Both the position numbers and the translations under genes were made by a program. Below, piece by piece: positions 44,697-53,270 of a stretch of 64,000 bases of DNA. The stretch covers positions 434,001 through 498,000 of the forward strand of contig NZ_PGFV01000002.1 of NCBI RefSeq assembly GCF_021023135.1, read 5' to 3'. The notes below the pieces were generated by a model. It was not told where the DNA came from and did no database searches. It saw only the letters and a program-made list of their open reading frames with translations. Numbering within the stretch: the first letter of the stretch is position 1; every line of letters starts with the position of its first letter. Source of the DNA: Brevibacterium sp. CCUG 69071 (GTDB taxonomy: Bacteria > Actinomycetota > Actinomycetes > Actinomycetales > Brevibacteriaceae).

Positions 44697-45530
44697 TCAG
44701 GCCCCGGTCTCGACGGGGCGTGCGGGGTCCGAAGACCAGCCGGACCAGCTGGCAGGGTAGAGGCTCGCCTCGACGCCGAGCGTTGCCAGGGCCAGCGCAT
44801 TGTGGCAGGCCGTGACGCCGGAACCGCAGTAGACGCCGACCGGCTGCTCGAAGGCACCGAGTTCGGCGAACCTCTCACGCAGCTCCGCCTCGGCGAGGAA
44901 TTGACCGTCCGGGGCGTTGCCCGTGGCCGGGACATTCTTCGCCCCGGGGATGTGCCCGGCCTGCGCATCGAGGGGCTCGGTCTCACCGCGGAAGCGCTCG
45001 CCGGCCCGCGCATCGAGGAAGACCCCGGTCCAAGCGGACGCGGCATCGGCGTCGATGACGGGCAGGACGCCGGGCGTGATGGTCACCTCGCTGGGCTCCA
45101 CGCTCGCGCCCGGACCGGTCTCGACCTCGCCTCCGGCGGCCCGGTAGGCCGCGAGACCACCGTCGAGAACTCGGGCGGACAGGCCGGCCCAGCGCAGCAG
45201 CCACCAGGCGCGGGCGGCACCGAGTCCCGAATTGTCGTCGTAGACCACGACCTCGGTATCGGAGCCGATGCCCCAGGACCGCACGCTGGCCTCGAAGTCC
45301 GCGGACCTCGGCAGCGGGTGGCGTCCGGCCGTGGGATCGGTGTTCGAGTGATCGGCGAGCTCGGTGTCGAGGTCGACGTAGATCGCGCCGGGGATGTGCC
45401 CGGCAGCGAAGTCGTCCCGGCCATCGGGCTTGGGCAGGGTCCACCGCACGTCGAGCAGCCTCGGCGCGGAACCGGAGGTCAGGAGGGGGAGCAGTTCATC
45501 GGCGGTGATGAGCACCTCGGAGCGGGTCAT
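44697..45530 (-). CDS. Sulfurtransferase with tandem rhodanese domains
   Basis: 277-residue thiosulfate or 3-mercaptopyruvate sulfurtransferase. The N-terminal rhodanese domain (LLDVRWTLPKPDGRDDFAAG, HIPGAIYVDLD) is inactive in this family. The C-terminal domain carries Cys235 in the active loop VYCGSGVTA, close to the CG(S/T)GVTA motif of mercaptopyruvate sulfurtransferases. Start ATG at 45530 with GGAG upstream. It is convergent with the NagZ-like gene. Confidence 0.9.
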   Translation of the reverse strand: MTRSEVLITADELLPLLTSGSAPRLLDVRWTLPKPDGRDDFAAGHIPGAIYVDLDTELADHSNTDPTAGRHPLPRSADFEASVRSWGIGSDTEVVVYDDNSGLGAARAWWLLRWAGLSARVLDGGLAAYRAAGGEVETGPGASVEPSEVTITPGVLPVIDADAASAWTGVFLDARAGERFRGETEPLDAQAGHIPGAKNVPATGNAPDGQFLAEAELRERFAELGAFEQPVGVYCGSGVTACHNALALATLGVEASLYPASWSGWSSDPARPVETGA

Positions 45531-45619
45531 CTCGGTTCTCCTTGATTGAAGTGGTGGCGTGATCGGGGTGGTGACGTGGTTGGCGGTGGTGACGGTTGGG
45601 GCCGGTCAGAGTGGACCGG

Positions 45620-46831
45620 TCAGACCGGGTTGGTCAGGAGCACGACGTGCTTTCCGCCCAGTCGGGTGAAGATGAGGGTGGCCTTCTCGCCCTTGGGCAG
45701 CTTGAGTTGGCGTCTGACCTGGTCGGGGACGATGTCGGCCCCGCGCTTCTTGATCACGACCGAGCCGATTCCGCGCTCGATCAGCTCCTTGCGCAGACTC
45801 GGGATCTTCGCCGGCAGCGTGTCGATGATCTCGAAGGCGCGCACCCCTGCGGCGGCGGGACCGGACGGTTCGACATCTGTGGTCAGGTACGCGATCGTCG
45901 GGTGGAGTCGGCGCGCCTGCAGCGGCCGGCACAGAGCGGTGACGAGGCCGGCGCGGACGATCGCCCCATCGGGTTCGAGCAGATAGCTTCCGAGTTCGCC
46001 GATCCCGTCCTCATCATCGTCCGGCAGATCATCCTCGTGCACGAGCAGGGTGCGCTCAGCCATGACCAGCGCGCTGCGGCCGGTGCGCTGCCGGGCCTCG
46101 CCGAAGTAGAGGCAGACCTCGACGACCTCGCCGGCGTGGGAGACCCACTGCGCTTCGGCCTCGTCGGGGATGAGTTCGTGTTCGAGAGCGGGCCCGAGCT
46201 TGACGCCCGCGGCCTTCGCAGCGATGGCCTTGTCGACGACCCAGGACAGAGACGGGGAGAAGTCTTCGGGATCGGTGATCCGAGAGGTCGATCCGCGCTT
46301 GTCGGCCTTGCCTATCGTGCGCCGGGCCGGGTCGAACCACAGGGCGTCGAAGCCTGCGGTGTCGATGTCCTCGGCGCGGGCGTGTTCGACGGAGACGTCG
46401 GGGAGATGCCGGAGGTTGAAGGCGGCGATGGCGGCGGTGACCTCGTCGGAGTCCACGGCGGTGACCTTGGCTCCCATCCCGGCGAAGGCGATGGAGTCGG
46501 CGCCGATCCCGCAGCCGAGGTCGGCGATGCGTGAGCCCTCTGCCGACTCGCCGAGGAGGCGGCGGGCATGGTGCGCGGCCACCGGCAGGCGGGTGGCCTG
46601 GGCCAGGCCGTCACGGGTGAAGAGCATGTCCTCGGCGAAGGGGCCGAGCTTCGTTGCCGCCTCCGTGCGCAGCTGCGCCTGCGTGAGCAGGCCCGCGGTC
46701 ACCTCGGCGGAATAGCCTTCCTTCCGCAGCGCCTTCGAGCGGGCGAGCTCCTCGGCGGGCAGCTCGTCGATGCGGTCGAGCCGATCGAGGACGGAGACGT
46801 CGAGGAGTTCGGTTAGTGTCTGCGGATCCAT
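45620..46831 (-). CDS. SAM-dependent methyltransferase-like protein with THUMP-like C-terminal domain
   Basis: 403 residues. The central domain has the SAM-binding motif IADLGCGIGADSIAFAGMG and the acidic VTAVDSDE that binds ribose; FDALWFDPARR occupies the motif IV position. The C-terminal part (GSVVIKKRGADIVPDQVRRQ, RLGGKHVVLL) matches the THUMP-like domain often found with this family; the substrate, perhaps RNA, is unknown. The start at 46831 is chosen because TAGGGT lies 7 nt upstream; GTG at 46840 is an alternative, and the frame stays open to 47269 only as an rsmA shadow. Confidence 0.83.
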   Translation of the reverse strand: MDPQTLTELLDVSVLDRLDRIDELPAEELARSKALRKEGYSAEVTAGLLTQAQLRTEAATKLGPFAEDMLFTRDGLAQATRLPVAAHHARRLLGESAEGSRIADLGCGIGADSIAFAGMGAKVTAVDSDEVTAAIAAFNLRHLPDVSVEHARAEDIDTAGFDALWFDPARRTIGKADKRGSTSRITDPEDFSPSLSWVVDKAIAAKAAGVKLGPALEHELIPDEAEAQWVSHAGEVVEVCLYFGEARQRTGRSALVMAERTLLVHEDDLPDDDEDGIGELGSYLLEPDGAIVRAGLVTALCRPLQARRLHPTIAYLTTDVEPSGPAAAGVRAFEIIDTLPAKIPSLRKELIERGIGSVVIKKRGADIVPDQVRRQLKLPKGEKATLIFTRLGGKHVVLLTNPV

Positions 46832-46913
46832 ATCGCTCACCCTATCGCCTGGCGGGGACTGTGCCGTGTGTTCGGTGATTGTGCCTGAGAACCAGTGATG
46901 TAAGTTGTTTGCT
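46832..46913. promoter_or_regulatory. Back-to-back leaderless-type promoters of the methyltransferase gene and rsmA
   Basis: Leftward, TAGGGT (46844-46839) ends 7 nt before the ATG at 46831. Rightward, TAAGTT (46901-46906) ends 7 nt before the rsmA GTG at 46914, with TTGTGC (46879-46884) at a 16-bp spacing as -35. The whole intergenic region is only 82 bp. Confidence 0.5.
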
Positions 46914-47870
46914 GTGACGTTATTGACCGCTCGCGACATCCGCGAAATCGCTGCCGACATCGGTCTGCGCCCGACCAAGCAGAAGGGCCAGAACTTCGTC
47001 ATCGACCCCAATACCGTGCGCTCGATCGTCACCGCCGCCCGCCTCGAACCGGCCAGCAGCGTCGTCGAGATCGGTCCAGGGCTCGGTTCGCTGACCCTCG
47101 GACTGCTCGAGGCCGGGCACCGCGTCACCGCCGTCGAGATCGACGAGGTCCTCGCCGCGCGGCTGCCGGACACGATCGAGAAGTACGGGGATTCGGAGGC
47201 CACCGCGAACTTTGACCTCGTCAACGCCGATGCCCTCAAGGTCACCGTGCTGCCCGAGGCCCCCGACACCCTGGTCGCGAACCTGCCCTACAACGTCGCC
47301 GTGCCCGTCCTCCTGCACTTCCTCGAGATCTTCCCGAGCCTGTCCTCGGTGCTCGTCATGGTCCAGCTCGAAGTCGCCGAACGCCTCGCGGCAGACCCGG
47401 GCTCGCGCACCTACGGGGTGCCGAGCGTCAAGGCCCAGTGGTACGGCAAGGTCGGCCTCGCCGGTCGGATCGGCAAGAACGTGTTCTGGCCGGCTCCGAA
47501 CATCGACTCCGGGCTCGTCCACATCGACGTCAGCCGCACCGACCGTGACCCCGAGCAGCGCAGACGCCTGTTCGGCGTCGTCGACGCGGCCTTCGCCCAA
47601 CGCCGCAAGACCCTGCGCGCCGCGCTGGCCGGTTGGGCCGGCAGTGCGGCGCGAGCAGAAGAACTCCTCATCGCCGCGGGCATCGATCCGAAGACCCGCG
47701 GTGAGGCCCTCGGCGTCGCCGACTTCGAGCGGCTCGCCCAGGTGGCTGCGGACCGGCCCGCTGGAGACACCGGCTCGGACCAGCCTGCCGGGGACTCGGC
47801 CGCTGCGGACCAGCCGGGCGCGGACCGGCCCGGCGCGGACCGGCCAGCCCCGGAGAACGGCCGGACATGA
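46914..47870 (+). CDS. rsmA: 16S rRNA dimethyladenosine transferase
   Basis: Dimethylates two adjacent adenosines in helix 45 of 16S rRNA (A1518 and A1519 in E. coli numbering). The motifs QNFVIDPNTVRSIV, VVEIGPGLGSLTLGLLEAGH and NLPYNVAVP are diagnostic. Length is 318; the last 40 residues are an Asp/Gln/Pro/Gly/Ala low-complexity tail (repeats around ADRPGADRPA) not found in the core enzyme. The start is the GTG at 46914, set by the -10 element, rather than the TTG at 46905. It overlaps ispE by 4 nt. Confidence 0.95.
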   Translation: MTLLTARDIREIAADIGLRPTKQKGQNFVIDPNTVRSIVTAARLEPASSVVEIGPGLGSLTLGLLEAGHRVTAVEIDEVLAARLPDTIEKYGDSEATANFDLVNADALKVTVLPEAPDTLVANLPYNVAVPVLLHFLEIFPSLSSVLVMVQLEVAERLAADPGSRTYGVPSVKAQWYGKVGLAGRIGKNVFWPAPNIDSGLVHIDVSRTDRDPEQRRRLFGVVDAAFAQRRKTLRAALAGWAGSAARAEELLIAAGIDPKTRGEALGVADFERLAQVAADRPAGDTGSDQPAGDSAAADQPGADRPGADRPAPENGRT

Positions 47871-48817
47871 GCACCCAGCTGCGCCCGCGCTCGGGAACCC
47901 TGGCACCGGTGAAAGTGCGAGCTCCGGGGAAGATCAACGTCCACCTCGGCGTGGGTCCGGTCGATGACGACGGAGACCACGAACTGGCCACGGTGGTCCA
48001 GGCGCTCAACCTCGGCGAGACCCTCACGCTCATCCCCGGCGGAACCTCCTCGATCGTCGTCACCGGACGCTACGGCGACGACGAGGTGCCCGGGGGCGAA
48101 GCGAACCTGGCGCGCCGGGCCGTCGGCACGCTCATCACCGCGCTCGAGGACGAACGCGACGTCGACGTCCTCCGCGACCTCGACATCGTCATCGACAAAC
48201 AGGTGCCCGTCGGCGGCGGCATGGGCAGCGGTTCCGCCGATGCGGCCGCCGCACTCTGCGGTGCCGCGCACCTCGTCGGGGGAGTCCCGGACGGACTGCT
48301 CCGCGACTGCGCCGTCGAGCTCGGGGCCGATGTCGCCTTCCTGCTGCGCGGGGGCACGGCCATCGGACACGGTCGCGGGGAGAGCCTCAGCCCCGTCCTC
48401 ACCCGCGGATCGTTCCACTGGGTGATGGCCACCTCGGCGCGGCAGCTGCCGAGACCGCAGATCTACGCGCGCTTCGACGAGCTCAACCCCGAACCCGAAG
48501 CCGTCGAGGTGCCCGCAGAGGTGCTCACCGGGCTCGCCGCCGGCGACCCGGACGCACTGGCCACGGCCGCCGCGAACGACCTCACCGAGGCCGCCGTCGC
48601 CGTCATGCCGGAACTCGCCGAAGTGATCGACGCCGGCCACGACGCCGGTGCCCTGCTCCCGCTGCTCAGCGGATCCGGGCCGACGATCGGCTTCCTCGCC
48701 CGCGATGCCCGCCACGCCCTCGACCTCGCGGTTCTGCTGCAGGCCACCCGCGGAGTCAAGGAGGCGCTGCGGACGATCGGTCCCGCCCCAGGCGCGCACG
48801 TGGTGGAGAATCCGTGA
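47867..48817 (+). CDS. ispE: 4-diphosphocytidyl-2-C-methyl-D-erythritol kinase
   Basis: GHMP kinase of the non-mevalonate isoprenoid pathway, 316 residues. VRAPGKINVHLGVGP is the N-terminal substrate motif; the ATP-binding glycine loop is VPVGGGMGSGSADAAAAL; LLPLLSGSGPTIGFLA is the third GHMP motif. It follows rsmA with an ATGA overlap, the usual actinobacterial pair. The GTGA overlap with the GntR-type gene downstream is unusual. Confidence 0.95.
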   Translation: MSTQLRPRSGTLAPVKVRAPGKINVHLGVGPVDDDGDHELATVVQALNLGETLTLIPGGTSSIVVTGRYGDDEVPGGEANLARRAVGTLITALEDERDVDVLRDLDIVIDKQVPVGGGMGSGSADAAAALCGAAHLVGGVPDGLLRDCAVELGADVAFLLRGGTAIGHGRGESLSPVLTRGSFHWVMATSARQLPRPQIYARFDELNPEPEAVEVPAEVLTGLAAGDPDALATAAANDLTEAAVAVMPELAEVIDAGHDAGALLPLLSGSGPTIGFLARDARHALDLAVLLQATRGVKEALRTIGPAPGAHVVENP

Positions 48818-49536
48818 CGTCGAATCGTCTCAATCTCCATGAACATCTGCGGGATCAGATCGGCCAGGACATCGTCGCCGGTCGGCTGGTCGCCGGGACG
48901 ATCATCAGGGCCGAGGATCTGCGGGCACGCTACGACGTGTCGCTGTCGGTCGTGCGCGAAGTCGTGCGCGTCCTCGAATCACTCGGCATGCTGCGGCCCG
49001 TGAAGCGGCTCGGGCTCGTCATTCTTGCGATGTCCGAATGGACACTGCTCGATCCGCTTGTCATCCGGTGGAGAATGACCGAGGCTCCGGCGGGACAGCT
49101 GCGCTCGCTGACCGAGCTGCGCGTGGCCATCGAACCCGAGGCGGCGGCGCTGGCGGCTCAGTACGCCCCGGCCGAGGCCGCCGAGGAGATCATGACCCTG
49201 GCCGCCCGGATGCGCTCGAGCGGTCGGCAGGGGGACGTCGCAGCGTTCCTCGACGTCGATGTGGCCTTCCACCGGGCGGTCCTCGGGGCAGGGGGCAATG
49301 AGCTCTTCGCCGCTTTCGACACAGTCATCGGTGAGATTCTCGCCGGACGCACCGGAGCCGGACTCATGCCGCAGTTCCCACACCCCGACGCCCTGCAGTG
49401 GCACTTCGATGTGGCCGACTCCATCGGACGGCAGGACCCGGAGAAGGCCAGAGAGGCGATGGCGAAGATCGTGGCGAAGGCCGATGACGAGATGGGCAGC
49501 GTCTGGGCCGACGAACCTCGGCGCCCGCGCCGCTGA
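48814..49536 (+). CDS. GntR/FadR-family transcriptional regulator, probably of gluconate genes
   Basis: 240 residues: N-terminal winged-helix (LHEHLRDQIGQDIVAGRLVA, YDVSLSVVREVVRVLESLGM) and a C-terminal all-helical FCD domain whose metal/ligand residues include FLDVDVAFHRAVL. Position next to gntP, gntK and gnd suggests gluconate or 6-phosphogluconate as the signal. The GTG start overlaps the ispE stop, so it is probably translated from the rsmA-ispE message as well. It is convergent with gntP, 25 nt apart. Confidence 0.86.
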   Translation: MTSNRLNLHEHLRDQIGQDIVAGRLVAGTIIRAEDLRARYDVSLSVVREVVRVLESLGMLRPVKRLGLVILAMSEWTLLDPLVIRWRMTEAPAGQLRSLTELRVAIEPEAAALAAQYAPAEAAEEIMTLAARMRSSGRQGDVAAFLDVDVAFHRAVLGAGGNELFAAFDTVIGEILAGRTGAGLMPQFPHPDALQWHFDVADSIGRQDPEKAREAMAKIVAKADDEMGSVWADEPRRPRR

Positions 49537-49561
49537 GGGCGTCGGGTCCGGCGCCCGCGCT

Positions 49562-50965
49562 TCAGAACAGGCTGACGATACCGTAGAGGGCGAGGCTGAA
49601 CGCGAAGCCGACGGTGCCCAGCAGCGTTTCCGCGACCGTCCATGTCTTCAGCGTCGTTTTCGTGTCCATGCCGAAGAATCGGGAGACCAGCCAGAAGCCG
49701 GAGTCATTGACATGGCTGGCGAACACCGATCCGGCAGCCAGCGAGAGCACGATGGCCACGACCTGCAGGCTCGAGAAGTCCGGATTGCCCACGACGATCG
49801 GCTGCACGAGCGCGGCCGCCGTGGTCAGCGCCACTGTGGCCGAACCCTGCGCGATTCGTACGATCGCTGCGATGACGAAGCCGGCGACGATGACGGGGAG
49901 TCCGAGAGCTGCGAGCGAATCGGCGAGGGAGTCGCCGATGCCGCTGGCACGCAGAACACCGCCGAACATGCCGCCGGCGCCGGTGATGAGGATGATCGAG
50001 CAGACCGGGCCGAGCGCTGAGTCGGCGACTGTCTCGACGAGACTGCGGCCCTTGTTCTGCCGCCACCCGAGCAGCCACATGGCGAAGACAACGGTGATGA
50101 GCAGCGCGATCGGGGTCTCGCCGAGCAGCCGCAGGGACGCAATGAGCGTGGATTCGGTGTCGACCCAGCCGGCCTCTCCAGCGAAGTTGAGCCCGGTGTT
50201 GAGGAAGATGAGCACAAGGGGAAGGACGAGGAGGAAGACGACCTGGCCGAGCCTCGGTTTGGAGGAGAACTCGGCGAAGGCGTCGTTCTTCCCGCCTGAG
50301 AGGACGTCGGGAACAGTGACGTCGATGCGTCTGCCGATGATGAGTCCGAAGAGATAGCCGGTGAGGTACCAGGAGGGGATCGCGATGATGAGCCCGCAGA
50401 TGAGTACGAGTCCGATATTCGCTCCCAGCAGACCGGAGGCGGCCACGGGACCGGGGTGCGGGGGCACGAAGATGTGCATCGCGGAGAACGCCATGGCCGC
50501 GGGCATTGCGTAGAGGAGAAGGGATCCGCCGAGCCGGCGCGCGATGGTGAAGATGATCGGCAGCATGACGACGAGGCCGGCGTCGAAGAAGATCGGGAAC
50601 CCGAAGAGCAGGGAAGTCACGCCGAGCGCCAGCGGTGCCCGCTTCTCTCCGAATACTCGGATGAGGGCGTCGGTGAGCACCTCGGCGCCGCCGGAGAGCT
50701 CGAGCATGCGCCCGAGCATCGCGCCGAGTCCGACGAGCAGGGCGACGCTGGCCAGAGTGGAGCCGAAGCCGTCGTAGAGAACGTCGATGAGATCTCCGGG
50801 ACGGATGCCCGAGGCCAGGGCGGTGAGCACGCTGACGATGACGAGGGCGATGAAGGCATGCAGCCGAGCCTTGATGATGAGCAGGAGCAGGAGGGCGATG
50901 GCCAAGGCGGCGAGTCCGAGGAGTGCCGGCGAGGACAGGGTCCAGGCTAAGTCGAGATCGGTCAT
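49562..50965 (-). CDS. gntP: Gluconate permease, GntP family
   Basis: 467-residue H+-symporter-type permease with about 12-14 transmembrane helices; imports gluconate or a related sugar acid. Recognisable segments are LGAMLGRMLELSGGAEVL, FGFPIFFDAGLVVMLPI, HIFVPPHPGPVAAS and QGSATVALTTAAALVQP. Starts at 50965 with GAGGAA upstream, 18 nt after gntK, so gntK-gntP is one transcript. Confidence 0.93.
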   Translation of the reverse strand: MTDLDLAWTLSSPALLGLAALAIALLLLLIIKARLHAFIALVIVSVLTALASGIRPGDLIDVLYDGFGSTLASVALLVGLGAMLGRMLELSGGAEVLTDALIRVFGEKRAPLALGVTSLLFGFPIFFDAGLVVMLPIIFTIARRLGGSLLLYAMPAAMAFSAMHIFVPPHPGPVAASGLLGANIGLVLICGLIIAIPSWYLTGYLFGLIIGRRIDVTVPDVLSGGKNDAFAEFSSKPRLGQVVFLLVLPLVLIFLNTGLNFAGEAGWVDTESTLIASLRLLGETPIALLITVVFAMWLLGWRQNKGRSLVETVADSALGPVCSIILITGAGGMFGGVLRASGIGDSLADSLAALGLPVIVAGFVIAAIVRIAQGSATVALTTAAALVQPIVVGNPDFSSLQVVAIVLSLAAGSVFASHVNDSGFWLVSRFFGMDTKTTLKTWTVAETLLGTVGFAFSLALYGIVSLF

Positions 50966-50983
50966 TGTTCCTCTTCCTTGAGG

Positions 50984-51499
50984 TCAGGTGGACGGGTGGG
51001 CGGATAGGCAGTCGAGGATGGCGTCGAGGACTTCCGGGATCGGCTGGTCGACGTCGACGACGGCGTGGGCTTCCTCGGGTGCGAGAGGTTCGAGCGTGGC
51101 CAGCTGGGAGTCGAGCAGATCAGGGGACATGAACTCGTGGTCGCGGCGGGCCAGGTGTCGGGCGATGACCTCGCGGGGACCGTCGAGGTGGATGAAGAGG
51201 AGGTCGGGCGCGGCCGTGCGCAGCAGATCGCGGTAGGAGCGCTTGAGGGCCGAGCAGGCGATGACCGGCGCCGGAGCACGTGCGGCTTCGGCGGCCACGG
51301 ACTCCAGCCACGGGGCGCGGTCATCGTCGTCGAGCGGTGTGCCCGAGGCCATCTTCGCCTTGTTCGCCGTGGAGTGGAGATCGTCGGCATCGACGAAGCG
51401 ACGGTCGAGGGCCTGCGCCACCTGCGCGCCGAGGACGGTCTTGCCGGTTCCCGAGACACCCATGATGACGAGTGGTGAAAGGGAAGGGCTGTGGCCCAT
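50984..51499 (-). CDS. gntK: Gluconokinase
   Basis: 171-residue P-loop kinase phosphorylating gluconate to 6-phosphogluconate. Walker A GVSGTGKT spans residues 14-21, DADDLHSTANKAKMASGTPL is the gluconate-binding segment, and ACSALKRSYRDLLR is typical. First gene of the leftward gntK-gntP operon, divergent from gnd. Confidence 0.94.
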   Translation of the reverse strand: MGHSPSLSPLVIMGVSGTGKTVLGAQVAQALDRRFVDADDLHSTANKAKMASGTPLDDDDRAPWLESVAAEAARAPAPVIACSALKRSYRDLLRTAAPDLLFIHLDGPREVIARHLARRDHEFMSPDLLDSQLATLEPLAPEEAHAVVDVDQPIPEVLDAILDCLSAHPST

Positions 51500-51511
51500 G
51501 TCGGAAACCTC

Positions 51512-51562
51512 TCGATAAAATATGAGGAAAAACCTATAATCAGCTAATAAAACAGATTTATT
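51512..51562. promoter_or_regulatory. gnd promoter with possible operator, between gntK and gnd
   Basis: TCGATA (51512-51517) and the consensus -10 TATAAT (51535-51540) are exactly 17 bp apart and point to gnd. An inverted repeat AATAAA-N5-TTTATT (51546-51562) covers the expected start site, a likely binding site for the GntR-type regulator. The region is distinctly AT-rich against its surroundings. Confidence 0.55.
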
Positions 51563-51618
51563 GCACCGTAGTGCTGGTGGCGAGAGACTGTCAATACCAG
51601 CGCTCCCAGGAAAGGGGA

Positions 51619-53181
51619 ATGCTGATGAAGGCCGATGTCGCGGTGATCGGAACCGGCGTGATGGGGTCGAATCTGGCCCGCAACCTCGCTCGTCAGACCG
51701 GGCACAGGGTGGCGATCTACGACCGAGACCTCTCCCGTGCGCAGACGGTTGCAGCGGACTTCCCCGAGGCAGAGTTCATTGTCGCCTCGAGTCCGGCCGA
51801 CCTTGCCGAGAAGCTCACCGGCCCGCGCGTGGCCATCCTCATGGTCAATGCCGGACGAGCGACAGATTCGGCGATCGCCGACCTCACGGAGGTGTTCGCC
51901 CCTGGTGACATCATCGTCGACGGCGGCAATTCGCATTTCCGGGACACCATCGCACGCGGTCGGCAGCTGGAGGACACCGGCATCGAGTTCGCTGGTGTCG
52001 GCATCTCCGGGGGAGAGGTCGGTGCACTGCTCGGCCCCTCGCTCATGGTCGGCGGATCGAGCGCAGCGTGGGACCGTCTGCGTCCGCTTCTCGAACCCAT
52101 CGCGGCCAGAGCAGGAGACGGCTCGGACGCCGGCTCCGGGTCGGTGGCGGATTCCGGCTCGCCCGCCGATACCGGATCGTCCGCCGACTCCGGTTCGGCC
52201 TGCGTCGCTCATATCGGCGCCGACGGGGCCGGCCACTTCGTCAAGATGGTTCACAACGGCATCGAATATGCCGATATGCAGCTCATCGCCGAAGCGTTCA
52301 CCCTCCTGCGTGACGGTCTCGGCATGGTCCCGGCCGAGATCGCCGAGGTCTTCGAACGGTGGAACGACAGCGAGCTCGGGTCCTACCTCATCGAGATCAC
52401 TGCCGATGTGCTGGCCCATGTCGACGCCGCCACGGGCAGTCCGTTCGTCGACATCGTCGCCGATGCGGCGCAGGCCAAGGGCACCGGTGCCTGGACGGCG
52501 CAGACGGGACTCGACCTCGGGGTGCCCGTGCCCACCATCGCCGAGGCGGTCTTCTCCCGATCTCTGTCATCCGCGGCGGAGCTGCGGGTCGAGGGCAGAC
52601 GGCTCGATGGGCCGCTCTCCCACGCGGGCGCCGTCCCCGGCTTCGATGTCGGCGACACCGCTGACGTGACGGCTGTTCCCGACGGTGACGAGCGCGCGGC
52701 GCTCGTCGACGAGATCGGACGGGGTCTGCTGTTGGGCAAGGTGATGGCCTATGTGCAGGGATTCCACGAGATCTCCGCCGGTGCAGGCGAGTACGGGTGG
52801 GAGATCGACCTCGGCGAGCTCGCCTCCATCTGGCAGGCCGGATGCATCATCCGGGCGCGCCTGCTCGACCGGATCGTCGACGCCTACAGCGCCGAGACCG
52901 CGACTGGGACCCTGCTCGCGGACGGCTATGTCCGCGACGTCGCCGGGCGATGTCAGGATGCTCTGCGCTCCACCGTGATCCGTGCGATCAGCCGCGGCAT
53001 CGCGGTGCCCGGCCTTGCCTCGACCCTGGCCTACTACGACGGGCTGCGCACCGAAGCCGGCAGTGCGGCGCTCATCCAGGCGCAGCGGGACCGCTTCGGC
53101 TCCCACACGTATGCACGCATCGATCGTGCAGGCACATTCCACACCCGGTGGTCCGGTGACCGGGGCGAGACCGAGATCTGA
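51619..53181 (+). CDS. gnd: 6-phosphogluconate dehydrogenase
   Basis: Oxidatively decarboxylates 6-phosphogluconate to ribulose 5-phosphate. NADP-binding IGTGVMGSNLARNLA at the N-terminus; IIVDGGNSHFRDT; catalytic Lys near residue 209 in GHFVKMVHNGIEYADMQL; C-terminal DRFGSHTYARID. Length 520, longer than the usual 470-490 because residues about 165-194 are a Ser/Asp/Gly/Ala low-complexity insertion just before the catalytic helix. The start at 51619 follows a GGAAAGGGG ribosome binding site. Confidence 0.94.
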   Translation: MLMKADVAVIGTGVMGSNLARNLARQTGHRVAIYDRDLSRAQTVAADFPEAEFIVASSPADLAEKLTGPRVAILMVNAGRATDSAIADLTEVFAPGDIIVDGGNSHFRDTIARGRQLEDTGIEFAGVGISGGEVGALLGPSLMVGGSSAAWDRLRPLLEPIAARAGDGSDAGSGSVADSGSPADTGSSADSGSACVAHIGADGAGHFVKMVHNGIEYADMQLIAEAFTLLRDGLGMVPAEIAEVFERWNDSELGSYLIEITADVLAHVDAATGSPFVDIVADAAQAKGTGAWTAQTGLDLGVPVPTIAEAVFSRSLSSAAELRVEGRRLDGPLSHAGAVPGFDVGDTADVTAVPDGDERAALVDEIGRGLLLGKVMAYVQGFHEISAGAGEYGWEIDLGELASIWQAGCIIRARLLDRIVDAYSAETATGTLLADGYVRDVAGRCQDALRSTVIRAISRGIAVPGLASTLAYYDGLRTEAGSAALIQAQRDRFGSHTYARIDRAGTFHTRWSGDRGETEI

Positions 53182-53258
53182 TTCGCCACTCACGCTGAAG
53201 GCACCGCGCTGCCGGTCTCACAGCACGACGCCGGTGGCCGGAGTGCCGGATGAGTGGC

Positions 53259-53270
53259 TATGTTAGGACC
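53259..53270 (+). promoter_or_regulatory. Leaderless-type -10 element of the class V aminotransferase gene
   Basis: TATGTT (53259-53264), AGGACC, then the ATG at 53271. Confidence 0.4.
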